Below, one piece after another: positions 25,125 to 40,100 of a DNA stretch of 64,000 nucleotides. Positions within the stretch are counted from its first letter, which is position 1. Each line of letters opens with the position of its first letter. The position numbers were made by a program, and so were the translations under genes. The DNA is from Sinotaia quadrata (taxonomy: Eukaryota > Mollusca > Gastropoda > Architaenioglossa > Viviparidae). Location: contig CM054181.1 in the NCBI GenBank assembly GCA_028829895.1, positions 42,834,759-42,898,758 of the forward strand, in the 5' to 3' direction. The notes under the pieces were generated by a model. It was not told the DNA's origin and did not search any database. It saw only the letters and a program-made list of their open reading frames with translations.

Positions 25125-28100
25125 CTGCAGAGAAAGACATGTAATAAAAATACAACCACAGAAACAACCCATAAACTCCATTTTAAAAACAATTCTGATA
25201 TACCACATAATACTGACAAGATATTAATAACAGGATACTATGTACAGACTAAGGCTTCTGCAGTACTTAAAAGTTTTTTTATAAAATAGCAACAGCAACA
25301 TTATCAGCCAGTGCTGCTCCAATAATCTAGCTAAAAGTACTAAACTGAGACCCGATCTGGCAAATGAGTTTTAAGTCACCAAGAGCCACGCATGATACAT
25401 ACTAAAAAGTAGTCAGTGTTTAGGTCACCATGACTTTTCATTGAAATTTGCTTCTATAAACAGTAATATATGCCTAGTAATCTTGAAATGTTAACATTTA
25501 ATTAGTGTATGTTTTAATAAAACTTTAGTGCTGTTTTTTTGTTGATGTAAAATACTCAATTTTGATGAACATGAACATTTAGTCAAAGGAAAGAGAACTA
25601 ACTCTTTGTGCTGGTCTATAAACATATCACTGTAAAACCCTGACAGCTAAAAATGCTTAAGAATGTCATTTCTTATTGTAATACCAATGAAAATCCTACA
25701 GAGGTAGTTTTGGTCATATATAATAAGATAGAGGTTTTAACCAATAATATATGAAGACTTGATATTTACAAAGCAGCTTCACCCTGTTTAGAAATGAATA
25801 TTTTCACTGGATCAAAAGAAAAACAGAAGTAACCATCAAATTTTAATATGTGTTAACTCAACACCACAGACAAAAAATACAGGCATGCTAAATCTGTGTT
25901 GATTTTGTAATATTTCAAAAAAGAATTTTAAATAAAACTGATGAAATAAATAATGGTTATCTTTTTCTGATAACACGAGCAGGTGGTCAACGGCTGTTAA
26001 TGAGATGAGCACATACACGGTAAAATAGTCATGATTGGAAGCACAGAACTGGCACTCCTTCACTTTAAGTGTTATTATTTTTTGGTCCAAATAATAAAAT
26101 AGTCAGCCTATTTATACACTTAAAGAGTTCAGTACTAAACAGTTTCAAAACTTGATCTTTCAATTAAGTAGTTCTGATGAAGACATTCTAATATAATGTT
26201 TCAAATGTCTATAATGCCAGACTTAAAAAAGAAAACAGTATGGCCCATTTGAGGAAATAATGAAAATGAGGTGTTGAAGTTTAGAAAGCACACAAAAACA
26301 ATTAATAGCTTACTTGGGGAAAACATGAGAACATAGTTGCGAGTACTTCCAGTGCTGACTGGCGGCCCTCCTCTCTCTCATAGGCAAGCTGTGTGACAAA
26401 AAACTGCAGGTGTGGCTGTATTTTTTTTCCCAGGGGATAATCCAGAAGATACTGTAAGATTACCTATTGTGAAGATCAAGCAGATTAAAATAAATTAAAA
26501 AATAACTGTAACGGAAGTAGTGGAGTTAAACAGTTAATAGTGCTCTAATTGTATAATATGGTATGCTTTTAGTTGATATTAGACAAGCATGCCCTGCAAT
26601 GCAACTATGTATTCAAAAAAGTTCTTCAGTTATAAATAGTACTATTAGAATATGTACTCTGATAAAAATATCTCTAAAAACTAACACATTATTTGTATGT
26701 CTGTCCATAAATAAATAAATACTTTTTTAGCATGGACATAAAAGACAAAAGCAAAAAAAAAATCTCTCTCGTTTGTCCACAGCTGACAAAATTTATTCAC
26801 AGATTATGGACATAAATGTATTATTTTATGTTCAGATAACTGTATATATTCAATGATGTTCTCATATTAATTGTCAACTATTAAAAAAAAACCTTTGCAA
26901 TCGAAAAGAAACTGCTGCATACCTAGCAGCAGCCAGTGTTGATACACCAGTTACTCTCAGTGTAATTTCCATGTGTAGTTTAGTGAGCGACTTGCCCTGA
27001 CCCACTTACTCTCAGAGTAATTTCCATGTGTAGTTTAGTGAGCAACTGGCAATGACACTGCCAGTTACTCTTAGAGTAATTTCCATATATAGTTCAGTGA
27101 GCAACTTGCATGGTCATTGCCAGTTATTTTCAGTGTGATTTACATGTACAGCAGTACTTAGCGACCAATGTGCATTGATACAGCCAGTTATTTTCAGTGT
27201 GATTTACAAGTACAGCAGTACTTAGCGAGCAATGTGCATTGATACAGCCAGTTATTTTCAGTTGGATGTTCTTGAAGTATTTAGCAACTGATATACATAC
27301 ACTGCCAATTATTCTCAATTTGATTTTCTTCAACAGAAGCACTTTCTAACATTACTAATTATTTTCAAAATAACATATTGTCATATAATGGATGTTTAGA
27401 AGTGAGCTACACAAATGCCATACTTACACTTTTAGCTTTAATACACATTATCAAGTAAGCCTGGTAACAGGGAAAACAAGAAATAACACTTGCAAATCAA
27501 CTGCATTCATTTTGAGTAATATAAATGAAGGAATGAATGCTTAAACTAATGAAAAAAACTGAATGCTGAACGAACAAAGAGTAAATAGTTAGATAGAATG
27601 AATAAAAGATAAATGAATAAATGAATGTTTAAACAAATGAAAAATATGAAAGGATATGGAATGCTGCTTGGCTTAGAAGGATGGTAGAAACTGATAAATT
27701 GTAAACTCACCTGTCGACACTGCAGTCGCAAATGTTGTGCCTCTGCTGTAATGGACATAGATTCAATGGTGGACATTAACTCATGCAACTCTGGAACATT
27801 CAGTTTTCGGTGCAGAATGGCCTGAAGAGTGGATGCAATAAATGAGTGGTGATCATTAAAATATCAGTTATTAAAAAAAACAAAAACCCAGTTAGAATGC
27901 AATAGAACAGTTGGGATATTAATAGGAATCAACTTTTGCTTGTTTCCACATGTTTTAACATTTCATACATACCTACAAAGATAAATTATGTCAAGAAAAA
28001 AGCCAATGATTAATAATCTAATTTTAAATAGCAATACAAAATAAAACAATTTATAAAACATACAAAATAAAACATAATTATTATCAGGTTTTGTTATGGT

Positions 28101-31100
28101 TACACTCGCACACAGCATACATATATTTTGAAAATGTTATTAATCCAATTTGATGTTCTATGGAGCATATGATTAACAGCTAAATAAATTGTTGTTTTTT
28201 AACACACACACATGCACACACGCATGCACACATACACGCACGCACACACACAAAATGGATATGTTCTAGTTCACAGGTAGAACATCATACTAATATATAA
28301 TTCTCTCCAGAACAATGATTCAAGAATTTCTAAGGAAACTGCCAGTCAGACTAGACTCACTTAGCCTCATGCTTCATGCTCCAGTCTTCTACCTGAATTG
28401 AAGATTGTTAACACTATGAATTCATTCACCACTGGTGAAAGATAATCTAGAATCCTGCAGCAGTACACATCCTGACAACAGTGACAATATATCAGGCTAA
28501 AATGGAATGAGCTTTGTTTTTAAAGTGACTTTTAAGGTACAGTAGACTTGCTAATCCGGCCATTCCTAACACAGAGAGGTGCCGGATTAGCGAGTAAGCA
28601 GAGTACTGAGAGTGCATAAAAGATTTTTATAATTCTTTAATAATTTAATGTTGCAAATTAACCGTATGTAGTATTTAAAAAAATCAAATGAGATAAACAC
28701 ATAATGCCAAAAAGTACGATCAGTATGTACCTGTCTCATTTACAATGAAATGATCTTTTCATATCAGTACAGTATAGTATGTATACAGTAAAAGAAATGT
28801 ACAAATGTAATACAACAGAGATGAAATCTTGCATTTTTTACTCAGTGCAGTGACTTAAAAAATGTCAATGGATTTTTGTCTGCTTTAATGAAGATGCTTG
28901 TTGATGGCATGCTTTGTCATAGCAATTGCTTTACTAGCACTATGTAGATACTGCACGTCTGGTTGTTGCATTATGTACTGCAGGAAGATGGCAGCAGCTT
29001 CAGCATCAGAAGTGTGAGAAATCTTTGTGCTCTCAACTTACGTCATGCCCAAAGGCTGGATTATTATGAGGCTGGATTATTAAGGGGCTGGATTAGCAAG
29101 AATGCACTGTATTTCTGCTGAACAGAGGTGAAACTAAGGCACATATGTTTCAGTGTTTATCCACTCTGACCACTGCTCACATCCCTGTTCTTAATTTTCA
29201 GGAGCAAAAGATTCATTTGATAAATGTTCTCTATCTTTCTTGCACTTCTTGCACACAAACACACATGACATAAGAAGGTCATACACACAACACTAAGCAA
29301 ACAATACATGAATGCTAAACATGCAACAAGTGTGTGTCAGCGATGTTACCTTCAAAACAGAAAATGCTGTACTCTGTCTGGAGTGGTCATGCAAATCATG
29401 TTCACAGAAGGACAACAAGACCTGAAGGTGTTCACTAGATAACTTGTAGTATTTCACATCCCTCACAAGAACTGTCACTGCCTGAAATGAACGACTGGGA
29501 ATAACTTTTTTAAGACAAAACACAATGATCAATAGTATCTATAAAGATGCTGAAATAAAAAAACAAAAAAAAACCCAGTGAGAATAAAATCTCTAAAATG
29601 AAACACTTTACTGTCATGGCCAATAATAAGAAATCTCTAAAAGGAAATGCTTTACTATTATGCGTATAATGAATGTTGAATTAGAATCTCTCTAATTAAA
29701 CACTGTCATGGCCAGTAATGAAAGAATGCTATGGATAAAATCCATAAATCTCAACCATTTCACTGTTAAACAGAAATAGCATCACTAATTATCTTAAATG
29801 GCTGATGACAGGCTCAAGTCAAGAATAAGGCACAATAAAGATGATGACAAATGAATGACCAAAATATACAAAAAAAATTAACAGATCTAAACCAATATGA
29901 GTGAAATGTGAAGCAAGATTTTTACCATGAAGCAGATAAACATGAGTCAAATGTACAGAAAGTTTTACCCTGAAGCAAGTAAATACCAGTCAAACTTTTC
30001 AAAAGAGTTTTACCCTGAAGCAGGTAAGCACCAGTTCTTGGTTGTCTCCCTTTGCAGCACCAGCAACAGCATAGTTTTTTAGCAAAACAAACATTTCTCG
30101 AGCGATTGCTTTGATTTTCTTCTTGTATGAGGGTAATGGAAACTTTAACAGCCAGCACAAGCAGCGTAATGTAGCTGAGTTCACCTGAAAGGCGATAAGA
30201 AAACAAATACAAATGATTTGACTTTGATTGGAGTAAGAGAAATCAAAATAAAGTATAAAGACAGAGAGAAAGAAGGGAAAATGAATCTTCATACAGGAAA
30301 GGTAATGTGCATTGTTAAATATGTTTAAAAAGTGTGACTGAAAAAATGATTTTTCACCGTAACCCCAACATCAAGTATTTATTGTGTCAGAACCACCCTC
30401 TCTGTCTCTGGCGAGTAGGTAAGGTGGGAGATGACATCTGTCAGCAGCACGTCAGACTGTGTAGATGTCACAAGATCCACAATACAGAGACACCAATGAT
30501 GTTTGACTGGCTAATCAACTTTATTCCGTATGCAGGGAACGCTTTGGTGACATGTTTGCTTGTGAGAATGCGAGTGGTAATGGTGGTGAATATTATGTAG
30601 ACAATACTGTACAGACAAAACTTAACAGGATGGGACAAGACAAACTGCTTTCACCCTTTCAAAACAATAGTGAACAAGTTTTGAAAAAGATTTGATTAGG
30701 GGCGTTCTTTCTCATGCGGTGTTTAATTCAATCACACGAACCTTTTATGACATACACCCTTGAGGAAGGGGGGTGACAAATAGTAAATGATAAAATGTAT
30801 TAAAAAAATAAATATCAATTCCACTTATGAGCAATATTTCCGCTAATAACATTTACAATAGTAAATCACCAAATTCGTGATTTAAATAATCATTAGAAAG
30901 TTCAAATAGTTTAAGTTTTAAAAGTTTGTTTCTTCACCTACATTAAAGCTTCTTTCATAAAAGTCACTTTTCAAAATATCAAATGGATATAAACAATCTT
31001 AAATAATCTAAGTAAATTTTAAGTGTCTTAAGTTTTCTAAATGTTCTAAATATTCTATGTGCACTGAGGTCTCAATGCTATTATAGAGTTTATATATTTT

Positions 31101-34100
31101 CTCATTCCTCACATATCAGTCATAATTCGTTTTTTCCATAGGATCCTTGCGGTGCTACTACCACTGTCATAAGGGCGATTCTGTTGTTGCCTCCGGCAAG
31201 TATCGACCCCTCCCTGTGTATAGGTAGGGTCTAACAGCTTCCAATACTGTTCTTTAATAACAATTCATTGTTGATGTCATCACTTTTGTAAGTGAACGTG
31301 TCCTCAAGATGTGAATGATCATATTCCACCATAACTCCGGCGTCAGAAACGATACTTGATTCACTTGTGGAATATGTTGACTGGAAAAATAATCCCAGAT
31401 AGAGAGCTCTACTCACTCTTCTATCTATCACTGTGAATGGTTAATCCTTTGAATCACCAAGATCAAGAGTATGTAATCCAAATCAACAAACTTTCACTTT
31501 CATCAAGAAAAATGTACAGAATGCTTGCCTTCATATCCTGAACACATGATGCAACGAGGTGAGGAAAAAGGAGGAATTTTACATCTCCTTTCCAGCTGTG
31601 TACTCCAACATAAATTTTGGTAACTCTCTCAGAGTTATTATATTTTAATCCCTTTTATTTCTTGCTTAAACATTTTCATAAAATTTTTGCTGAGTTAGAA
31701 GTTTCAGCATTTGTGGCATGCATTGATGAAAGTTCATGCACCCCATGCTTAACATGCATTCTGCTTTCTAGCTGCAGCATGAGAATTTGATTACTTTCTA
31801 GACCTTAGACTTCCTAATCCTACCAAATGTATAACATATTCTTTAAATTATTCTTAACATCAAAATATATAAATAGATATAATAGTCATTCCTTAACAAA
31901 ATCTTTCACACACAATACAGAATAGGTTGCACTCACACAATGCATAAAGCAGTTGCATTTATACAATACATAAATCTCTAATTACACAGAAACACTTTAT
32001 GAAATATATTCTATAATTTAACATCGACAGTCAGTCTATGTCAATCTAATATAGATATATGACAACATAGATTGTCAGCTTTGCCAATGAAATACAGGCG
32101 AGCTCTTACATAATTAATGTTCCTCAAAACAAATACTTCAAATAGAAAAAATGACCGTGTTTACGAGCGATTGGCGATCTTGGCAAATAAAAATTTATTT
32201 ATCTGACATGTATTATCTCCCTTAGACCGAGGCGGTAGACATAAACAATGAATTATATAAAAAAAATTAAAATGTTTTGGTGCTTAGTTTCCTTCCACCA
32301 TGACATATTGTATTTTGGGTATTCTCTTTGACATTAAACATGTAAATTTTAGAAATGCACATCAAAGAGACTTATCATGAATAGTTTTCAGGCAATACCA
32401 CCTAATTCTGAACAGTAAACACAAATATCAAGATAAATGAATTCCAGTCAAAATGAATATATAAATCAAGACTAAATTAACTCCAATCAAAATGAAAACA
32501 AATATCAAGTTAAGGTAACCCCAATCCTAGAAATGTGCAAAACTTTTAAAGAGAAACTAATAAGGTGTCTGATAATTATGACACCTAATATTTGTAACAT
32601 GTCAAAATAACTTCAAAGAGAATGTTCTGAGCTAAAATATTTGAGACAAAGAACCCACAAGTACATTTCTATATAACTACAACAACGAGTCTGCCAGATA
32701 AGTCAAAGACACATGACATATATAGATTTAATTTTCAGAAGTGTGCGTGGAAACATCAATGACATTTAAAATTGATAAAGCATGGAGAATTAGCATCAAA
32801 TATCAATTTAGTGATTTTTATTAATAATTATAACCTTTATCAGTCAAAATGATAAAGTCAAAACTAAATGACATACTGCATTCACTGCCATAGTCAAAAT
32901 AAAGTTACAACAAAATGAAAAATAAGACTACATCCAACTGCCCACCTAAATGCCCTTTAAACATTACTCTTATAGTTATAAGCAAAGAAAGCAGCTTAAC
33001 TCAAAATAAAAGCAAATAAACCTAGTGACATTTACAGCGTTTAGACTACTCAGTAATGAAAGTGCTTATTTACTTGAACTAGTAACATTTACAGCGTTTA
33101 GACTACTCAGTAATGAAAGCGCTTACTTACTTGAACTAGTAACATTTACAGCCAGTTTAGACTACTCAGTAATGAAAGCGCTTACTTACTGGAACTAGTA
33201 ACATTTACAGCCAGTTTAGACTACTCAGTAATGAAAGCGCTTACTTACTTGAACTAGTAACATTTACAGCCAGTTTAGACTACTCAGTAATGAAAGCGCT
33301 TACTTACTCGAACAAATTTGCAGGAAAGGCATTCAACAAGGGAAGGAACCAGTGGGTCGAGCAAGGCCAAATGAGCTGCATTGCTTGGCTCTAGCATGGA
33401 TCGCTTCAAGCATGAGTGCAGTAACTGTGAAAATTAGTTACATATTAGTGGAGCTTCCATCACTTAAATGACTGTTTCAAACAAGAGTGCAGTAACTGTG
33501 AAAATTAGTTACAAGGGAACTTCCATAACTAAAAAAGACTGTTTCAAACAAGAGTACAGTAACTGTGAAAATGAGTTACAAGTTAAGGAACTTCCATTAC
33601 TAAAAAAGCATGTTTCAAACAAGAATTCAGTAGATGTAACAGAGTGGTTAGATGTAGCATTTAAAACATTTCACTGCTATAATGACCATTTCAAGAGTAA
33701 AGTAGCTTTTAAAAAATATGATTACATAAAAACATTTAGAATAATTTCATTGCTGTAATGATTATTTCAAACAAGAGCTATATGTAAGACAGTAAATTAC
33801 CAATGCTATTATAAAAATTTCAACAAGTAAAACAGATGTAACAAAATAGTTAGAAAATTTTCATTGCTATAATATTGCTACAATCTGTTAAATATCTTTA
33901 AAAAAAATAAAATATTCTCTTATGAAGCTTTCTCTATCAACTCACAACAAGTCCAAATTCAACAAGAACATGAAGAGTAGTCTTCTTGCTGGCTTTTGGC
34001 TTCTGACCACCCCGAGGGATGTTTGCTGGCAAGAGGAGGCAACTTTCTGCTTTGTTAATTTTCTCTTTGTCAGACTCAGCTACAACAGGTCTACCACAAC

Positions 34101-37100
34101 CAAAAGGGTAACAAGGTAATACAAATATTTATTTATTATGAAGTCTGCCACAACCAAAAGGGTTGCAATGTAATAAAATATTTATTTATTATTAAGTTTA
34201 AATATCATAATATACTATATATAATTTATTTATTTATTTTGTGTGTTGTACCTAACTGAAAAAAAAAATTATGTGAATGTCTGTAGGAATGATACAAGCA
34301 TCCAATATGAGCAAGGAACAATGATCATTATTATGATAGAGTCCAGCTAGGAGGATGGGATCTGGGTGGAGAAAAGACATGTATTAAGGGTATTATTCAT
34401 TTGACAGATAAAGTGGTTCAGCAGTAAGCATTTATGGATGACTTAACTAGCTGTGGGAAAAATACTTTTTCTTTTTAGAGACAAAATGTCAGTCTAAATA
34501 GTTGTGGCCCAGCAGTAAGTGTTTGTGGATGACCTTTTTCTTTCCTTTGACAGACAAAATGTCAGTCTAAATAGGTGTGGCCCAGCAATAAGTGTTTGTG
34601 GATGACTTAACTAGTTGTGGGCAAAATATTATTTTTCTTTTTACAGACAAAATGTCACTCTAAATATTATTTTTTCTCCTTATCTATTCATGAAGTGGTG
34701 AAACTAAGGTTTTCCCTTGATTAATTAGTGACCTTGAGTTTTTCTTGGTGTGTAATAAAGTTATGTGTTTAAAATAACTAACAATGAACAATAGAGAAAA
34801 AAATAGGACTGAAAAGTGAATCATTATATCTGAATTATGTTCTTTTCACTGAATAAGCTGACATTTACATTAATTTGACTTGTTTAAAGACTATATAAAG
34901 ACATCCTGTGTGATCTTTCCTTGCACATTAAGGTTGCGGCATACAAAGTAACAAATAATCAATCACTTGCTACTTAAAACAAGAAAATAAAAATCTCACA
35001 TTTTCTCTTCTCTTAACATGGGCAAGTTATCTGCAGTTAGAGTGTGGACAAACACCATCATGGTTTCCATAGTTACAACAGGGTTTTTTATGAGTCCACT
35101 ATTGATCCGTTGAAACACCAAACGAACCTTGTTGGCTGTTCTCTTGCTATAAGTCCCTTCTAATATCTGCAGGTGAAAAATACCAATGAATAACAAAGAG
35201 TTTTCTTCTAATATATAGGTAAAAATACTAATAAAAAAAGGTCAGTTTTCTTCTAACATACAGGTAAAAAATGCCCATGAATAATATAAAGGTACAAAAA
35301 TACTAATAAGTAACAGTCTGACACTTATAAAAAGTACTATCATAAGGAGTACCCATGGTCAGGTCATTTTAAAAAATTTACAATTTATATAACAATTAAG
35401 TCTACAAATAGAGATAGGTAAATTTACTCTGCCATAGGAGATGCATGCAGAAAAAGGGTGTGAATATAAAGAAAAGGGAGATAATGATGTGATGAGAGGG
35501 AGGAGCATCTGTAAGTAAATAATTGGACGAAAGAAAGGTGTATATAAAGGTGGTGAAAGGTAATTTATATAATTATGGTGAATCTCTCTTTCTATTTATA
35601 TGAGCTTCTGAGAGGAAGGATATGACAATCAATGAGAGGAAGATATATATGGAGGTGGTGAAAGGGAGGCTACCTAGATTTAGTGGAAAGGAGATTGTGA
35701 TAGAAGGTGAGTAAAACACGTACATATGAAGGCGATGAAATACAAGTATATAGGAGCTGGTGAATAAGGTGGTGACAGATGGTGAGAGGAAAATGATAAT
35801 AATTACTGAGAGGAAGTGTAGATTAAGGCAGAGAAATGTGGGGGTGTGGGTAAAAAAAAAATGTAATAAGATAATTGTGATGGCATTGATGAGAGGAGTG
35901 TGAAGAAGGGGGCAGACCAGCAAACAGAGAACAGACAGCTTAAATGCAGTAGAAATCTGTTAATCTGTTTGCTGGATCTCAATTGTTAAAATTTCTGGGG
36001 TATTCAGAAGTAAAATTTTACGATGCTGCATGAACTTTATTTTCTTTTCATACAAATAATTACAGAAGTTATTAAATACAGAAAATGAAATAGTGTTTTA
36101 AACATCAAAAAGTGTTCTATAATGGTCTCATGTAGACGATGTACAAAAAAATGTTTCCAGTGTAAATAACTAGAAAAGAATTTTTCTTGAATGTTGTCTT
36201 GCCACTTTGTATTAAACCACAATGCCTAATGCTTCTCACATAATTTTTTTTTTTTAAAACCTCAACAATTAAGTGTTTCAGATGAATTTAACATAATATT
36301 TTCATGGCCCCATCCACCCACAACCTTATGCTTTATTCCAGTGAAGTACTCTTCTCCCCTTCATGCACGTCTGTTCTGCTAATCTAAACTTATAACATTC
36401 TCGAATGCTGATTTTTTTTTGGGGTGGGTGGGGGTTCATTCTATAGTGACTTACATTCTTCAGAGGTTTGATCAAAGATCCAAGTGAGTCTGAAGTGACA
36501 AACTGAGCCACAATTTCATAAGCCAGATACCCCTTGATTGTCTTTGCCTCAAACAGTTTTGACGTTATGCCCTCCACGTCTTTCTCTTCTGACACTTGTC
36601 CAAACAGTTCTTCTTGGTATACAGCATGAAGGTCACTGAGACAGGGGTCAAGGTCCCCAGGTTTCAGCAAGGCCAGCATGTTGTGAAGCACATGGTACAA
36701 GGAAAAGCTGAGAACATGCAGCTGTGCAAAATCAATCAAATTAGTAAAAAGTTTTCATCTAACCAATGAGATTAGTTTTTAACTAACCAGAGAAATTAAT
36801 AAACAACTTTCAACTAAACAATCATAATAATCAACTGTTTTCAAATAACCAGTCAAATTAATAAACAGCTTTTAAATAACAAATCAAATTAATAAACAGC
36901 CTTCAACAAACAAATCAAATTTAATGAATAACTAATTAAATTTACAAAATGGCACTCAACTAACAATTCAAATTAATGAACAGAATTCAGCCATTTGACT
37001 TTAGAAATAATTTGCATTTGTGATAATATATAATGCTATATTCAAATGCATTTTTGTACTTTACTGTGAATGTTTGCTTTTAATTAATAAATGTTTGCAA

Positions 37101-40100
37101 GTATTTATATTAGTGTTTTATTTAGTGTCTCTTCAATTTATTAATTTTGCCATCTGTAATGGAATTCAAAACAAAGATAGACTGATCTGATATGTAACTA
37201 ATTTTTTTCAAAACAAGGGAAAAATTTAAAGCAACACTAAATAGTGAATAACTCAGCTTTTGTCTAATATCAAAGATAGTCCACAACAGATGTTCTGAAA
37301 TCTCTAGTTACAATCTTGCTATACAGACATAACCATTTATTAACATTAAGCTGCAGCATATTTAAGAAGTTTGTGACATACATGCTATTATTTTAATATG
37401 TTGTGTTAATGAAAGCCGAAATATTGACTCCTCAAAGTTGTTTTTTGTTATAAATTTTGACTAGATAAAAATCATGTTAGTCTTTTTATTTTATTTTATT
37501 TAAAAATTTTTATTTAAACTTTGAATTAAATTTTAAACTGATTAAATTCTGTCTCACTTTTGTTTCATTTTCAAAGTTTCCTACTGCAAAATTAATTCAT
37601 AATTAGGCTTATACTCTCAAAATGACAGATACACTAAGTCTAACTTTTGTATTCAAATAATAGTGACCTGTATAAATGTCATCGTATGAATAAAGAATAA
37701 GTGTTTGAATACTATTTTCACCTGGTAACCTCTTGTAAGAACAGAACGCATCTCTTTGATGATGAAGGGGAGATAACGCGCTCCAAGGGACTGCACTGCT
37801 CGCACTAAGGTGTCTCGAGCAGTCATGCGGATATCCTGTGCTCTGGATTTTAAGAAGTTACACACGCGTAACAGAATTCTGTAATGATAAATTTACAAAA
37901 CAACCCTGTAGTAATGTGCATATGATGGATTGTATGTTTGTTAGTTTGTACTTAAAATTTCCTTGTGCATGGAAATTTTTATGTAGGGGTGTGTGTGTCC
38001 TGTGATGCAGAAGGGTAATGTTTTGACAAGGGTTGTGGGGAGCCGTGTAATTTCAAATGCCTTTGAAATGATGAATACACGATACATGATAAACGATGAA
38101 TGAGTGCCTTATATATATATATATTTCTGTGCCTTTATCCTTTCAACAGGTTGAAATTGTGTGCACAATAAAAGCATTATAATTTAGTTGTTAACAGTAA
38201 CACAGTAGTTTGTGAAATATATATTACAATGTATATTTTTATACATTACTGCTTTATAAAGACAATGCAGACATGCCAGACAAGGGGACCTAGTATGTCA
38301 ACAGTCAGCAGTAAGCAAACACTCTACTGGCTAATGTTCTCAAGGCTGTTCTTACCCTGGCAATTTGCTTTCTAAGGCACCCTTTGGTAGTTTTTGTAAC
38401 AACTTAATCATAGCCATGGCAATAGGTACTCGCAGTATCTCTTCATCTTCAGCATATTTGGCCTGAGCCAGTTTGTGAAAATCATCATTTTTCACCTGTT
38501 TCGAATGATGAGAGAAAGTGAATCAACAACAGGAAAAATTAAATCTATACTAATAATAAATCTATTTTATTTTCAGGTGAAATTATTAAGCAGATTTCAG
38601 AAGAAGCAGGGTCAAAGGTCACACAAACACAAAATTTAACATGAAACACGATTAACATATACAAACACAATATTGAATAAGAATACACACAGGCAAAGGG
38701 AATATGTTTACAACCACATAAATGACATGAAGTAGAAAATAAATTTACTCACATAAATACATATATGTATAAAACAAAGTAGTGAGAAAATTATTTACAC
38801 ATACATACACAATGTGAATTAGAAAATAAATTTACACAAAATAATCCCAAGAATTATGGAATTAATTTACTCACACTAACACATGCATACAATGAATGTG
38901 TAATATATTTACTCATCTATGACATATGCAACACACAATAACATTTACAACATAAAGCTTGGAATAAGTTACACACATACAAACATAAAAACTACATACA
39001 GTAGATATGCTGTCATGAGCACACACATAAAAATATTAAGCAAGCATACATTCAAACAGATATGCAAAAAATATGAAGCAAGATATACATTTACAAGGAC
39101 ATGCATGCACGCACGTGCACACACACACAAAACCAACATGAAGCTAAATTTACATTCACAAGTCAAAGTACTGAACAACCTTTTCCGTCAGTTTCTTGTG
39201 CAATTGGGGGATGAGATTATGGAGCACCATGCGATGAATTCTAGTCGCAAGACCTGATGGGCACGCATCCATCCGACTTGCTGAAAATTCTATTTCCTCC
39301 TCCCCTTTGTCTTTGCTTTGTGGCAGTGTGTCTGCAGTGGCACCAGTTAGAAGTTCATCCTCCTTCTGGGAGGTCTTGTCAGCAATGTCTTCTGATACAA
39401 GAGCAGGCATGTCTCCTCCTTCCAAAGCATTTGCTTCATCAACGTTTTCTGTGCAAAGTAAATAAATAATTGTATCTAGATACTTTTGGTTGTTATTGTT
39501 GCAAGACTATCTTCTGATAACTACAGAAGCTAATAATATCACTTTCTTTTGTTAACTGATATGCTATTGATATATTGATATTTGTTGTCCGAATATTTTC
39601 TTTTATATACTCATGCTAATGATATAACTTTTAAAGTGTTTTTACGTAATATCTCAAAGTTCATTACACATTATAACCAGTTTCCTATATCCTTCCCAAA
39701 GTGCATTTTATATTACCATAAAATACTACAGAATACACATTAAGTTGTCAGGTTTTATAAATAATATAACCTATGACCTTTCTAAGTAGTAAACACATTA
39801 ATCTTTATAAACTATAAAGCTATGGACCTTTAAGGATCATACAGATTAAAAATAGCAAACTTACTGATCTTAACCACTTTTGCAATAGGATTATCTTTAT
39901 TACTCTCAAGATGTATGGCACCATCACAATGAAATGAAAGCACAAAAAATGTTTGAACAAAGTAGAAAACAATCCTCATATTTTTTTCATTCAACGCCAC
40001 GATGTCATGATAGGAAAGCCAGACAAAATCAGTGTGAAAAGTTGCTAAGCATTGTGGGAGTTTGGTTTTAATAGGGAAAACTGAGACAACTATGAATGGT

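Noticed and set aside
28198..28252. CA-rich tract as a possible Z-DNA or regulatory site
   Set aside because: Ordinary imperfect microsatellite; nothing nearby supports a function.
30431..30470. 8-bp inverted repeat TGACATCT / AGATGTCA
   Set aside because: Too short to claim as a terminal repeat or structured RNA; expected by chance in 64 kb.
33468..33758. 96-codon plus-strand frame
   Set aside because: Reads the antisense of duplicated UTP20 acceptor sequence.
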